From positions 62,001 to 126,000 of the forward strand of contig NZ_VKKZ01000001.1 in NCBI RefSeq assembly GCF_008271745.1: DNA of 64,000 bases. The letters run 5' to 3'. The DNA comes from Rufibacter glacialis. GTDB lineage: Bacteria > Bacteroidota > Bacteroidia > Cytophagales > Hymenobacteraceae. The position numbers were made by a program, and so were the translations under genes. Positions 34,859 through 42,043 of this stretch are shown here, piece by piece. How positions within the stretch are numbered: position 1 is the stretch's first letter; every line of letters starts with the position of its first letter. The notes beneath the pieces are model-generated. The model made no database searches. It worked only from the letters and a program-made list of their open reading frames with translations, and was not told the origin of the DNA.

Positions 34859-37282
34859 TTAGCCCACCGGTACTATTACTTTGAGGCTTATGTTACGGCC
34901 CATGTTGTAAACCCCGGTGCGGCCCGTGGCCGGATTCTCTGGGGCGTACTTCAGGCGGCTCAAATGGCTCTGGTAGGCTTTGTCCAGCACGTTGTTGGCA
35001 GTGAGGTAGACAGAAAGCCGCGTTTTGCCCTGCGCGTTGGTGAGGTTTCCGCCTATGCCCAGGTTCAGCAAGGTGTAGCCCGGCGTAGGCGTCTCGGTGC
35101 CGAAGGCGCTGTACACCTTGTTCTGCGCGAAATAATTCTCCACCTCGGCCTTGGCGTACCAGTTCCTGATGTAGGTGCCTGCTTTGGGGAAACTCACGCG
35201 CAGTTCCGTGTCCAGGCGCGGGGCGGGGGTGAAGGGCAGGTACTTCATGTCCTGGGGCACGTGCTTCTGGATAGAGCGCACCCAGGAGAAGGTATTCTCC
35301 AGGTGCAGCCAGTCCAGCGGGTGCGGGTGAATGTCCAGGACAAACTCGCCGCCGTACACGTAGGCATCGCCCTGCACGTACTTGAACGTAGGGGCCAGGT
35401 CGTCTTCCTCGCCGGAAAGCGAGTCACCGCCCAATACGTTGGTCAGTTTCTGCGCGAAAATGTAGTTCTGGATGTTATTCCGGAAGCCGTTCACGCCCAG
35501 GGTCACGTGTTTGCTGTCATAGGTAAGGCCGGCATCCGCCTGCAGGCTGGTCTCGGCCTTCAGGTCTGAGTTACCCACTTCATACCGGAACGTGCCTTCA
35601 TGCCGGCCGTTAGAGGCCAGTTCCGCGATGTTGGGCGACCGGAATCCGCGGGCCAGGTTCGCTTTCACGGTCAGTTTCTCAGAAAGGCTGTAGGTGGCGC
35701 CCACGCTTCCTGAAATATTGGCGAACGAGGTGTTGAAACCGTTGAATTTCGTTTCCTCGGCCAGAGCCGGGTCGGTGGTGAATTCGTCCTCATCGGTCAT
35801 GAACAGGGCATCAGAGGCTATTTCGCGGTAGTCATACCGCAACCCGCCGCTTAGGTGCAAGGGCCCGAACTCTCGTTTCAGGAACGCGAACACGCCTGCA
35901 TCCCAGAGCCGGTACTCAGGAATAATGACTTCTTCGCCCTCGTTGCGGTTCTGCTGCACCATGCCATTCACGCCCACCGTAGGCTCCCAGCTGCCCCAAT
36001 TAGGCAGAAAGTACTTCACGTCATAGTTGAACGTGCGCAGGCGCATGGCCAGTTCCTCTTCCTGGGTGTCTACGGGGTTGCCGTACTCGCGGCGCAGGTT
36101 CTGCTGCCAGGCCAGGTTGAAGGTGAGGCGCGATTTCTCAAACACCAGATTGTTCTGCGAGGCCACCCGCAGGTGGTTGATGCGCTGCTGTGGAATGCCA
36201 ATGCCATAGCCGGTCAAGTCCTCTCCGGTGGCGGTTTCCTCTTCGGCCTCGCCGTTATGGTTCACCAGCTTCAGGAAATTGCCTTCCTCATCGCGTTCGC
36301 CCTCTACCAGGCCTACCGTCTGGTTAAACGTGCTGAAGGCCAGGTGCGAATAGCCCCAGCTTTTGTTCAGGCCCACGTAGCCGTTGGCGTTGGTTTCCCT
36401 GAAGCCCGAGTTGTACACACGTCCGTCATAGTCGTTGCGGTAGTTGCCGGCCACTTTCTGGCTCAGGCGCGCCGCCCAGTTAAACCCGTTCAGGTTACCG
36501 GCGTTGTAAGCCGAATAGCCCAACAAGTTGTTATTGCTCTGATAATTGGTAGAAAGGTTTCCGATCACCTTGCCTTCGGCAATGGGGTCTGGGGTAAGGA
36601 AGTTGATGACGCCGGCGATGCCGTCTGAGCCATACATCAAACTGCCTGGGCCTTTCACAATCTCAGCGCGGTCAATAGAGTATTCGTCAATCTCAATGCC
36701 GTGCTCATCGCCCCACTGCTGGCCTTCTTGCTTGATGCCGTCATTGAGGGTGATGATGCGGTTGAAGCCCAGGCCCCGGATAACCGGTTTGGAGATGCCT
36801 GCGCCGGTGGAGATCTGCGCCACGCCGGGCGTTTTGGCAATGGCGTCAATGATGTTGGTGGCGGCACCGCGCTCCAGTTCCTCCCGGCCTACCACCGTGG
36901 TGGGTACGGGATTCAGGCGGCTCTCCGTGGAAGAAGAAACACCCGTCACCACCACTGCCCTGATCTCCGTCACCGAAGGGGCGAGGGTGAAGTTAGCCGT
37001 GGTAGCCCCGTTGATGGTGATGGATTGCGCTTTGGTCACGTAGCCAATGTAGCGGATCTCCGCCAGGAACCGCCCTCTGGGAAGGTCTTGTAAGGAGTAA
37101 TGGCCCTCTGCATCCGTGGTAACGGCGCGTTTCAGGTCGGTCAGGTACAAGATGGCCCCAATCAGGGGAGTTTTGGTCTGCTCATCTGAGATGGTACCGG
37201 AAAGGGAGTTGTTGCTTTGGGCCATGGCGTTCCCGACGGAAAACAGCAGGCCCAGGCATAGAAAGATTCTATAGAAAAACAT
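34859..37282 (-). CDS. TonB-dependent receptor, probable divalent-metal type (module 2)
   Basis: 807 aa from ATG 37282 (MFFYRIFLCLGLLFSVG); the open frame to 37348 adds nothing typical. The signal ends near AMAQS. A carboxypeptidase-like domain (LSGTISDEQTKTPLIGAILY) precedes the plug (NPVPTTVVGREELERGAATN, KPVIRGLGFNRIITLNDGIK, EGQQWGDEHGIEIDEYSIDR, EIVKGPGSLMYGSDGIAGVI) and a 22-strand-type barrel ending in GRNISLKVIVPVG. The DEHGIEID segment and overall plug resemble ZnuD-like zinc receptors and the first receptor of this cluster. Acidic/His extracellular stretches occur (VEGERDEEGNF, NHNGEAEEETATGED). Energised by TonB-ExbBD, which is elsewhere. Zinc or copper as substrate is inference. 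Confidence 0.88.
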   Translation of the reverse strand: MFFYRIFLCLGLLFSVGNAMAQSNNSLSGTISDEQTKTPLIGAILYLTDLKRAVTTDAEGHYSLQDLPRGRFLAEIRYIGYVTKAQSITINGATTANFTLAPSVTEIRAVVVTGVSSSTESRLNPVPTTVVGREELERGAATNIIDAIAKTPGVAQISTGAGISKPVIRGLGFNRIITLNDGIKQEGQQWGDEHGIEIDEYSIDRAEIVKGPGSLMYGSDGIAGVINFLTPDPIAEGKVIGNLSTNYQSNNNLLGYSAYNAGNLNGFNWAARLSQKVAGNYRNDYDGRVYNSGFRETNANGYVGLNKSWGYSHLAFSTFNQTVGLVEGERDEEGNFLKLVNHNGEAEEETATGEDLTGYGIGIPQQRINHLRVASQNNLVFEKSRLTFNLAWQQNLRREYGNPVDTQEEELAMRLRTFNYDVKYFLPNWGSWEPTVGVNGMVQQNRNEGEEVIIPEYRLWDAGVFAFLKREFGPLHLSGGLRYDYREIASDALFMTDEDEFTTDPALAEETKFNGFNTSFANISGSVGATYSLSEKLTVKANLARGFRSPNIAELASNGRHEGTFRYEVGNSDLKAETSLQADAGLTYDSKHVTLGVNGFRNNIQNYIFAQKLTNVLGGDSLSGEEDDLAPTFKYVQGDAYVYGGEFVLDIHPHPLDWLHLENTFSWVRSIQKHVPQDMKYLPFTPAPRLDTELRVSFPKAGTYIRNWYAKAEVENYFAQNKVYSAFGTETPTPGYTLLNLGIGGNLTNAQGKTRLSVYLTANNVLDKAYQSHLSRLKYAPENPATGRTGVYNMGRNISLKVIVPVG

Positions 37283-37424
37283 GATGGTCTGGTTAAGAAA
37301 ACTGGAAAACAGGCCGTAAACCACAGCCATAGCACCTGCCGCGCGCAAGCGAGGCGCCAGAAGACGGAAGTGTTGACGGGCAGCACCGCCACCCTTCTCC
37401 TCGCAAAAAGAAAAGGCGGGAGGT

Positions 37425-37751
37425 CTAGGCTACCGCGGGCGGACCGCGCGGGGAGGCGGTATGCGGATAGCTGAATTTCCAGATGAAGGCGTACCCTGGC
37501 CGGTAGCTGTCTATCCAAGGCACCGGGGCAAGAAAGGCAACCTCTGTTTCTGAGGCCTGGAATGGCGTATCAAACAGTTCGGCGGTAGGGCAATGCGTGT
37601 GCTTTTTGTCTATGTGCGGCCGGTTCTCATCATGCGGCCGGTCTTCTGAGTGGGCGTGGGCATGCAAGGCCACCAGCACCTTTTCAGGCACCATCACCCG
37701 CATAAACAGCAGGAGCAAAAGGTAGCTACTTACAAGTCTGAGATACTGCAC
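37425..37751 (-). CDS. Small His-rich membrane protein (module 2)
   Basis: 108 aa if started at GTG 37751 (VQYLRLVSSY), the start that matches the paralogue at 41293-41625. One membrane segment (LRLVSSYLLLLLFMRVMVP) is followed by a His-rich region: ALHAHAHSEDRPHDENRPH, then DKKHTHCPTAELFDTPFQAS. The C-terminus is ASPRGPPAVA. HAHxH, KHxHC and the terminal RGPPA are shared with the paralogue. The layout, one helix, a His/Cys cluster and a C-terminal R-x-P-P, recalls DUF2946 proteins associated with copper genes, but I cannot assign it. It lies 142 bp before the second TonB receptor gene. An extension to ATG 37835 is possible but would start inside a repeat arm. Confidence 0.7.
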   Translation of the reverse strand: MQYLRLVSSYLLLLLFMRVMVPEKVLVALHAHAHSEDRPHDENRPHIDKKHTHCPTAELFDTPFQASETEVAFLAPVPWIDSYRPGYAFIWKFSYPHTASPRGPPAVA

Positions 37752-37758
37752 AAGCTTA

Positions 37759-37778
37759 GCGTATCTGCGAATATACGC
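37759..37778. promoter_or_regulatory. Inverted repeat GCGTAT-N8-ATACGC, candidate operator
   Basis: A perfect 6-bp inverted repeat with an 8-bp spacer immediately before the proposed GTG of the His-rich gene. Position fits an operator for a metal-responsive repressor; the equivalent site was not found before the paralogue, so support is weak. Confidence 0.3.
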
Positions 37779-37834
37779 AAGTTCCTTAAATACTGGTAAT
37801 AGGGCAAAATGAGGCCTAGCGGCGTGGAAAGCCA

Positions 37835-37867
37835 TTTAGTCCCTGTTTTTCTGAAAATGGCCCTAAA
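37835..37867. repeat. Core-palindrome family member
   Basis: TTTAGTCCCTGTTTTTCTG followed by AAAATGGCCCTAAA. Arms TTTAG/CTAAA pair, core is intact, one side slightly degenerate. Confidence 0.65.
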
Positions 37868-37903
37868 GCAGGGCGTGGTAGCGGCCATAAAAGTAGCGGC
37901 CAT

Positions 37904-37939
37904 AAAAAAGGAGCCGCCCTTGTTTGGCGGCTCCTTTTT
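37904..37939. terminator. Bidirectional terminator after His-rich lipoprotein gene
   Basis: AAAAAAGGAGCCGCC pairs with GGCGGCTCCTTTTT around a 7-nt loop, 35 bp past the minus-strand stop at 37975. It closes module 1 (receptor plus lipoprotein). Confidence 0.88.
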
Positions 37940-37974
37940 ACAAAATAGGCAGAAAACGGACAATAAGCCGTGGC

Positions 37975-38580
37975 TTAGTGGTCATGCCCGGAAGGGTGAA
38001 TCTCAAAGGTGACATTCAAATCATCTGAGCCTCCGGCAAAGCGGTAGTCGGGGTTGTTCCAGTTGGCGGCGGCGGCGTGCGCTTTGTTCAGGCCGTGGCG
38101 CAACACCACTTTCAGGTCAAAAGAACCATTGTCGGCTTTCAGCACCTCCATCCGGCCCTTCAGGCCAATGCCGCGGCCGTTCTTGTCCTTGTCTTCATAG
38201 GTATAGGCTAAATAACCTGGCTTAGACGGCACAAAGAAGAACTGGTGCTCGTCGCCGGCGTCTATGAATTCCTGGTTCAGCGACTTGCCTTTGCGCTGCA
38301 CATCCACGAACAGGCGGTAATGGGCATGCTCCTCCAAATGCACGTGCCGCGGCGACACGGTGCCGTCTTTGGCCACGGTCACTTTCACGGTATCGGTGGT
38401 CTGGTGGTAATGGTCATGGCCGCCGTGGGCCTCCACGTCCAGTTCCACAAAATAGAATTTCACGCCGTCAAACTCCTCCTGCGGTACCTCGGGCTCCGGG
38501 TCATCAGAAGAACAGGCGGTGAAGAACAAAGAAGCGCCTAACGCGGCAATGGTCAAAAACGAACGAAATAACGTATTCAT
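37975..38580 (-). CDS. His-rich lipoprotein of the metal-receptor locus (module 1)
   Basis: 201 aa. The signal ends in a lipobox LFFTAC (Cys about residue 23). Histidine clusters stand out: AHGGHDHYHQTTD, SPRHVHLEEHAHYR, LRHGLNKAHAAAAN and the C-terminal HPSGHDH. The protein looks like an all-beta domain (VKFYFVELDVEAHGG, VKVTVAKDGTVSPRHVHL, HQFFFVPSKPGYLAYTYEDK). It starts 42 bp after the stop of the first TonB receptor gene on the same strand and is followed by a terminator, so the two are almost certainly one transcript. A surface or periplasmic metal-binding partner of the receptor is a reasonable inference; I do not recognise a named family. Confidence 0.78.
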   Translation of the reverse strand: MNTLFRSFLTIAALGASLFFTACSSDDPEPEVPQEEFDGVKFYFVELDVEAHGGHDHYHQTTDTVKVTVAKDGTVSPRHVHLEEHAHYRLFVDVQRKGKSLNQEFIDAGDEHQFFFVPSKPGYLAYTYEDKDKNGRGIGLKGRMEVLKADNGSFDLKVVLRHGLNKAHAAAANWNNPDYRFAGGSDDLNVTFEIHPSGHDH

Positions 38581-38622
38581 GGTCTTTTTAAAATTTGGGG
38601 TTAAAAACGCTTTTAAAATGGG

Positions 38623-40980
38623 TTAGAACCGCCAGGAAACGCGCGCCGTGAAGTTGCGGCCTACGTCATGGGCATAGTACCTAAAGCGGTTCATGTACTC
38701 TTTGTAAAGGGTGTTGGTGAGGTTGTTCACCGAGAAATGGAGGCCCAGTGTTTGTTCGCCCAGCTTCCATTGGGTACCGGTGTTCAGGTGCAGCAGGTGA
38801 TAGGAGGCAGGCGGGGCCGCGAAGTCACTCCCGGCGGTATAGCGGTGCTGCCGCGCCACCCACTGCGACTGCACCTGCAGGTAAGTATCCTCCAAGGCAG
38901 AGCTAATCTCTGGCCGCCAGCTCAGGCTGTTCTCCAGCCGGTCTGTAGGAATCCAGGGCAGGTACTGGTCTTGCCGCAGGTCCGTGGCCCGCACCAGCGA
39001 GCCCTTCAGCTCATACCGGAACGGCTTCCAGAAATCATACTGCAAAGACACATCGCTGCCCCAGAAGCGGGCATCCGTTTGCCGGTACCGGAACGTGGGA
39101 AAAGACCCGCGCAGGCTCTCATAGAAACCACCCGCCGGCTCCAGGTAGATGTAATCCTGAATGTGGTTGGCATAGGCCGTGAACTCCAGTTGGAGGTTAT
39201 TGGCATGGTATTCCAGCGTATTGGTCCACTTGTAGCTTTTCTCACTTTGCAGGGTGGCATCTCCGGTCTCGTAGCTGGCAGTGCCGTGGTGCAGGCCGTT
39301 GCTGTACAGCTCATTCACCACCGGCGGACGCCAGGCAGAACCCAAATTAGTGCGGATAGTCCAGGCTGGGTGCAGGTGCAGCGCCCCGCCCAGAGAACCC
39401 GTCACGTTGTGGAACCGCCTGATGCCGCCATAGGCCTGGGCGTTCTCATAGTAGCCGCGCGCGTTCACGTATTTGTAGTCATACCGCGCCCCGGCCTCCA
39501 ATTCCCAGGTTTCCCTGATGAGCTTGCCCATGAGGTAGCCGCCACCGGCATAGCTGTCATAGTTAGGAATAAGCGGAATAGCTCCCGTACCCGGCACGTT
39601 GTTGTTGATTTGCAGCATGCCGTTGAGGCCCGTGGTGATTTTCAGGCCCCGCGAGAAGAGCTTGTCATACGCCACCTCCAGGGTTTGGGTCGTCAGCGCC
39701 ATGTCCAGCGATGGCACGCTGCGGTACTCGCCCCGCCTAATGTCAAACTCCTGCCGTTGGTTGTACTGCAGACCATACACCACGTCCAGGTTCTCACCCT
39801 CGCCCAGATGCAGGTGCCCCTTGGCTTTGAGCAGATGATGGTCTATCTGCTGCCGGGGCACACCTACCTGGTAAGAGAAAGCGCCTTCCTCCCAGGGCCG
39901 CTCCGCGGATATCCGGGTCATCAAATCCTCCAGAGAGCCAATATGCGCGCCTTTGAAAATGCCCAGTTCCGTCTGGAAACGGCTGTAGAAAAGCTCGGCA
40001 CCTATTTTCTCCGAAGTGTAGCCCAGCGCCGCTGAGTAGTTAACCTCCCGCAGCCCGGTGTTTTCCAGGTAGTAGTCGGCGGTTTTGAGGTTGCCCGCTT
40101 TCTTGAGGGTTCCTTGTACGCGCCAACCCAATCCCGGCACCTGCTTCAGGCCGCCATTTAACATTCCAGACACGGTGCCGCTGCGGCCATTGCTGGCCCC
40201 TACGGTGGTAAGCTGTCCGTGCAGTTCAGGCGTGGAAGGCAAGGCCGGAGGCTCCACCAGTACCACGCCGCCCATAGCCTCGGGGCCGTAGCGCACGGCT
40301 TCCGCGCCTTTCACCACCGTCAACCGGTTCGCAATGAAAGGGTCAATCTCGGGGGCATGTTCGGCGCCCCATTGCTGGCCTTCCTGCCGGATGCCGTTGT
40401 TCAAGGTAAGAATGCGGTTGCTGTGCAGGCCATGGATGACCGGTTTGGCAATGGTACCGCCCGTCTGCAACATGGTTACCCCAGACACCTGGGTAAGGGC
40501 CTGGGCCAGTGAGCCGCCCTGGGCTTTTTCCAGCGCCTGCCCCGTGAGCGTAGAGCCCGCCGTGGCGCCGGAGGCCGGCAACTGGTGCCCGGTCACCTCC
40601 ACTGATTTCAGCAAGGTAGCATCAACGTGTAAGGCAAAGTCCAAAGATTCTACCGTTGACCTCAGCCGTTTCTGCCGCGTTTCAGGGGAAAAACCCAAAT
40701 ACGACACCGTGACTGCTACCGGACCAGCACACAAACCGGTGAACTGGTAGCGGCCCTGGGCGTTGGTGCTGGTGGCGTGCGAAGTGCCCTGAATCTGGAC
40801 GGTGGCACCCACCAACGGGGTACCGGCATCACGGTCCAGGATAAGGCCCGAGAGGGTGAGGCCACACGGCGTTACCCCGGGGGCTGTGGCAGGTACATTC
40901 ATTTGCTGAGCCCACCCTGAGGATAGGGAAAGCCAGGCACACAGCACCAGCCACGCCGAATAGGAAAGATATTCGCGCAA
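38623..40980 (-). CDS. TonB-dependent receptor, probable divalent-metal type (module 1)
   Basis: 785 aa with a signal ending near GWAQQ. A carboxypeptidase-like domain (LSGLILDRDAGTPLVGATVQ) is followed by the plug (LEKAQGGSLAQALTQVSGVT, KPVIHGLHSNRILTLNNGIR, EGQQWGAEHAPEIDPFIANR, VVKGAEAVRYGPEAMGGVVL) and a barrel ending in RFRYYAHDVGRNFTARVSWR, then F. AEHAPEIDP and the following segment resemble ZnuD-type zinc receptors and align with the paralogue at 34859-37282. Gene order on the minus strand is small His-rich protein, this receptor, His-rich lipoprotein. Imports a metal or metal complex across the outer membrane by TonB energy; which metal is inferred only. Confidence 0.88.
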   Translation of the reverse strand: MREYLSYSAWLVLCAWLSLSSGWAQQMNVPATAPGVTPCGLTLSGLILDRDAGTPLVGATVQIQGTSHATSTNAQGRYQFTGLCAGPVAVTVSYLGFSPETRQKRLRSTVESLDFALHVDATLLKSVEVTGHQLPASGATAGSTLTGQALEKAQGGSLAQALTQVSGVTMLQTGGTIAKPVIHGLHSNRILTLNNGIRQEGQQWGAEHAPEIDPFIANRLTVVKGAEAVRYGPEAMGGVVLVEPPALPSTPELHGQLTTVGASNGRSGTVSGMLNGGLKQVPGLGWRVQGTLKKAGNLKTADYYLENTGLREVNYSAALGYTSEKIGAELFYSRFQTELGIFKGAHIGSLEDLMTRISAERPWEEGAFSYQVGVPRQQIDHHLLKAKGHLHLGEGENLDVVYGLQYNQRQEFDIRRGEYRSVPSLDMALTTQTLEVAYDKLFSRGLKITTGLNGMLQINNNVPGTGAIPLIPNYDSYAGGGYLMGKLIRETWELEAGARYDYKYVNARGYYENAQAYGGIRRFHNVTGSLGGALHLHPAWTIRTNLGSAWRPPVVNELYSNGLHHGTASYETGDATLQSEKSYKWTNTLEYHANNLQLEFTAYANHIQDYIYLEPAGGFYESLRGSFPTFRYRQTDARFWGSDVSLQYDFWKPFRYELKGSLVRATDLRQDQYLPWIPTDRLENSLSWRPEISSALEDTYLQVQSQWVARQHRYTAGSDFAAPPASYHLLHLNTGTQWKLGEQTLGLHFSVNNLTNTLYKEYMNRFRYYAHDVGRNFTARVSWRF

Positions 40981-41115
40981 CTTGGTAAGAATAAAGAATG
41001 AAAAATAGACGGGCGGGAGCCCATTGGTTTCTCAGGCGCGCAAGAGCTTGTTTAACTTTGGATTCAAAGGCGGAAACAGCAAGAGCAAGGTTCTGCGGAA
41101 GCGGTTTTTAAGCCT

Positions 41116-41133
41116 CGTAGCAGCGCTACGGTG
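41116..41133. repeat. Dispersed hairpin CGTAGCAGCGCTACGGTG, copy 1
   Basis: The 18-bp word includes the palindromic GTAGC/GCTAC pair and recurs exactly, in inverted orientation, at 47952-47969. Confidence 0.7.
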
Positions 41134-41210
41134 GCATTGAAAGCGGGAACGCAGGTACTTGCTAGAGTCCGGTTTTCTGCCCGAAGCTTAAGCTTAAACT
41201 AGCTTTAAAG

Positions 41211-41250
41211 CCGTTTCCGGCCTGTTTTAAGAAAAACAGCCGTCAGACGG
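41211..41250. repeat. Core-palindrome family member
   Basis: Core GGCCTGTTTTAAG then AAAAACAGCC, outer arms CCGTTTC and GTCAGACGG. Good core pairing, imperfect arms. Confidence 0.7.
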
Positions 41251-41292
41251 GTGCGCATGGAATGGTCTGGCCCATCCTATACCCAAGAAAAA

Positions 41293-41625
41293 TTAAGAAA
41301 GGGAGAAACCTGCCGGGGGCCCGCGCAGGAAGGAATAGGCGGGAGTAGTGGCATACCCCGCCAGCGTCATGAAGGAACCGTGCTGCACCACGTGCACCAG
41401 CGGAACCGGCACCACCACCCCCTCAGGAGCCTGGAAAGATGCCTGGAACAGGCTGTCTACCGCGCAGTGGTGGTGCTTGGAGCTGACCAGGGATTTTCCC
41501 GGATAATGGGCCGCTTCTTCGGTGTGTTCGTGCGCGTGCAGTTGCAGCAGCAGCGCATCCGGGGTCATGACCCGGGTGAACAGCAGCAGCAAAAACAGGG
41601 CACTATAGCGCGAGAAGTTTTTCAC
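41293..41625 (-). CDS. Small His-rich membrane protein (module 1)
   Basis: 110 aa from GTG 41625 (VKNFSRYSALFLLLLF). The ATG at 41682 lies upstream of a good -7 box at 41645-41652, so it cannot start translation from that promoter. One membrane segment is followed by LLLQLHAHEHTEEAAHYPGK and VSSKHHHCAVDSLFQASFQ, with the C-terminus FLRGPPAGFSLS. The spacing of HAHxH, KHHHC and RGPPA matches the paralogue at 37425-37751. It is first gene of the cluster on the minus strand, 312 bp before the receptor gene. Probably a periplasm-facing metal-binding protein; family unknown, some likeness in layout to DUF2946. Confidence 0.72.
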   Translation of the reverse strand: MKNFSRYSALFLLLLFTRVMTPDALLLQLHAHEHTEEAAHYPGKSLVSSKHHHCAVDSLFQASFQAPEGVVVPVPLVHVVQHGSFMTLAGYATTPAYSFLRGPPAGFSLS

Positions 41626-41644
41626 CGGAACAGTTAGATTCGGC

Positions 41645-41652
41645 CAAATATA
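41645..41652 (-). promoter_or_regulatory. -7 box TATATTTG before the His-rich gene
   Basis: Minus-strand TATATTTG matches TAnnTTTG exactly and lies 19 bp before GTG 41625. It decides the start codon of that gene. Confidence 0.6.
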
Positions 41653-41800
41653 CAAGGTTTTTGCCTGAAGAGTTGCCTCCACGGTGATTTTCTGATCATT
41701 GCCTCTGCCATCCTGTCACTTTTGCTCCTCTGGAACAGCTTTTGCCAAGGGATGAATTGTTGCTTATGCAGTGCTGCTTTTTTGGGCTTGTCAGCTAACG

Positions 41801-41825
41801 ATGGCGCGGAAGTTACTTCCGTGAC
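41801..41825. repeat. Dispersed hairpin GGCGCGGAAG..CTTCCGT, copy 1
   Basis: ATGGCGCGGAAGTTACTTCC then GTGAC. GGAAG/CTTCC pair around TTA. A second copy with two changes in the loop region lies at 53709-53733. Confidence 0.7.
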
Positions 41826-41836
41826 TAAGATTAGGT

Positions 41837-41914
41837 CTGTAGGGGCAATCCCTTGTTGTTGCCCTACCAAGGTAGCATCCGCAAGAGGGCAACCACAAGG
41901 GATTGCCCCTACAG
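41837..41914. repeat. 29-bp inverted repeat, 28/29 identical
   Basis: Left arm 41837-41865 begins CTGTAGGGGCAATCCCTTGT; right arm 41886-41914 is its reverse complement except for one base. Loop of 20 nt. It starts 11 bp after the hairpin at 41801-41825. No gene inside. It has the size and look of a REP-like or miniature mobile hairpin. Confidence 0.85.
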
Positions 41915-42043
41915 AATGGAAACGAAGGAGTACCTGTTTTAGGCTTGTTTATTTAAAAAAACACCAAGAACAGAACATCGGCGCAGCCGAGATTGGAAGA
42001 GAAGATAACGCATTTAATATAACACACATCGATAGATAAGGAA

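Larger units (their letters stand above)
40981..41292. other. 312-bp spacer inside the metal locus
   Basis: No gene. Contains the 18-bp element CGTAGCAGCGCTACGGTG at 41116-41133 and a core-palindrome copy at 41211-41250, which lies 42 bp past the stop of the small His-rich gene and could attenuate transcription before the receptor gene. Confidence 0.5.
41626..42043. other. 418-bp spacer between metal locus and htpG
   Basis: Divergent spacer without a gene. Holds the minus-strand promoter at 41645-41652, the two hairpin elements at 41801-41914 and a degenerate core palindrome at 41935-41977 (GGCTTGTTTATTTAAAAAAA, then CACC). The htpG promoter should be in 41980-42040; no clean box is visible. 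Confidence 0.5.

Noticed and set aside
38668-40035. 455-aa open frame antisense to the first TonB receptor
   Set aside because: Receptor motifs on the minus strand are unambiguous; the plus reading is a codon-bias shadow.
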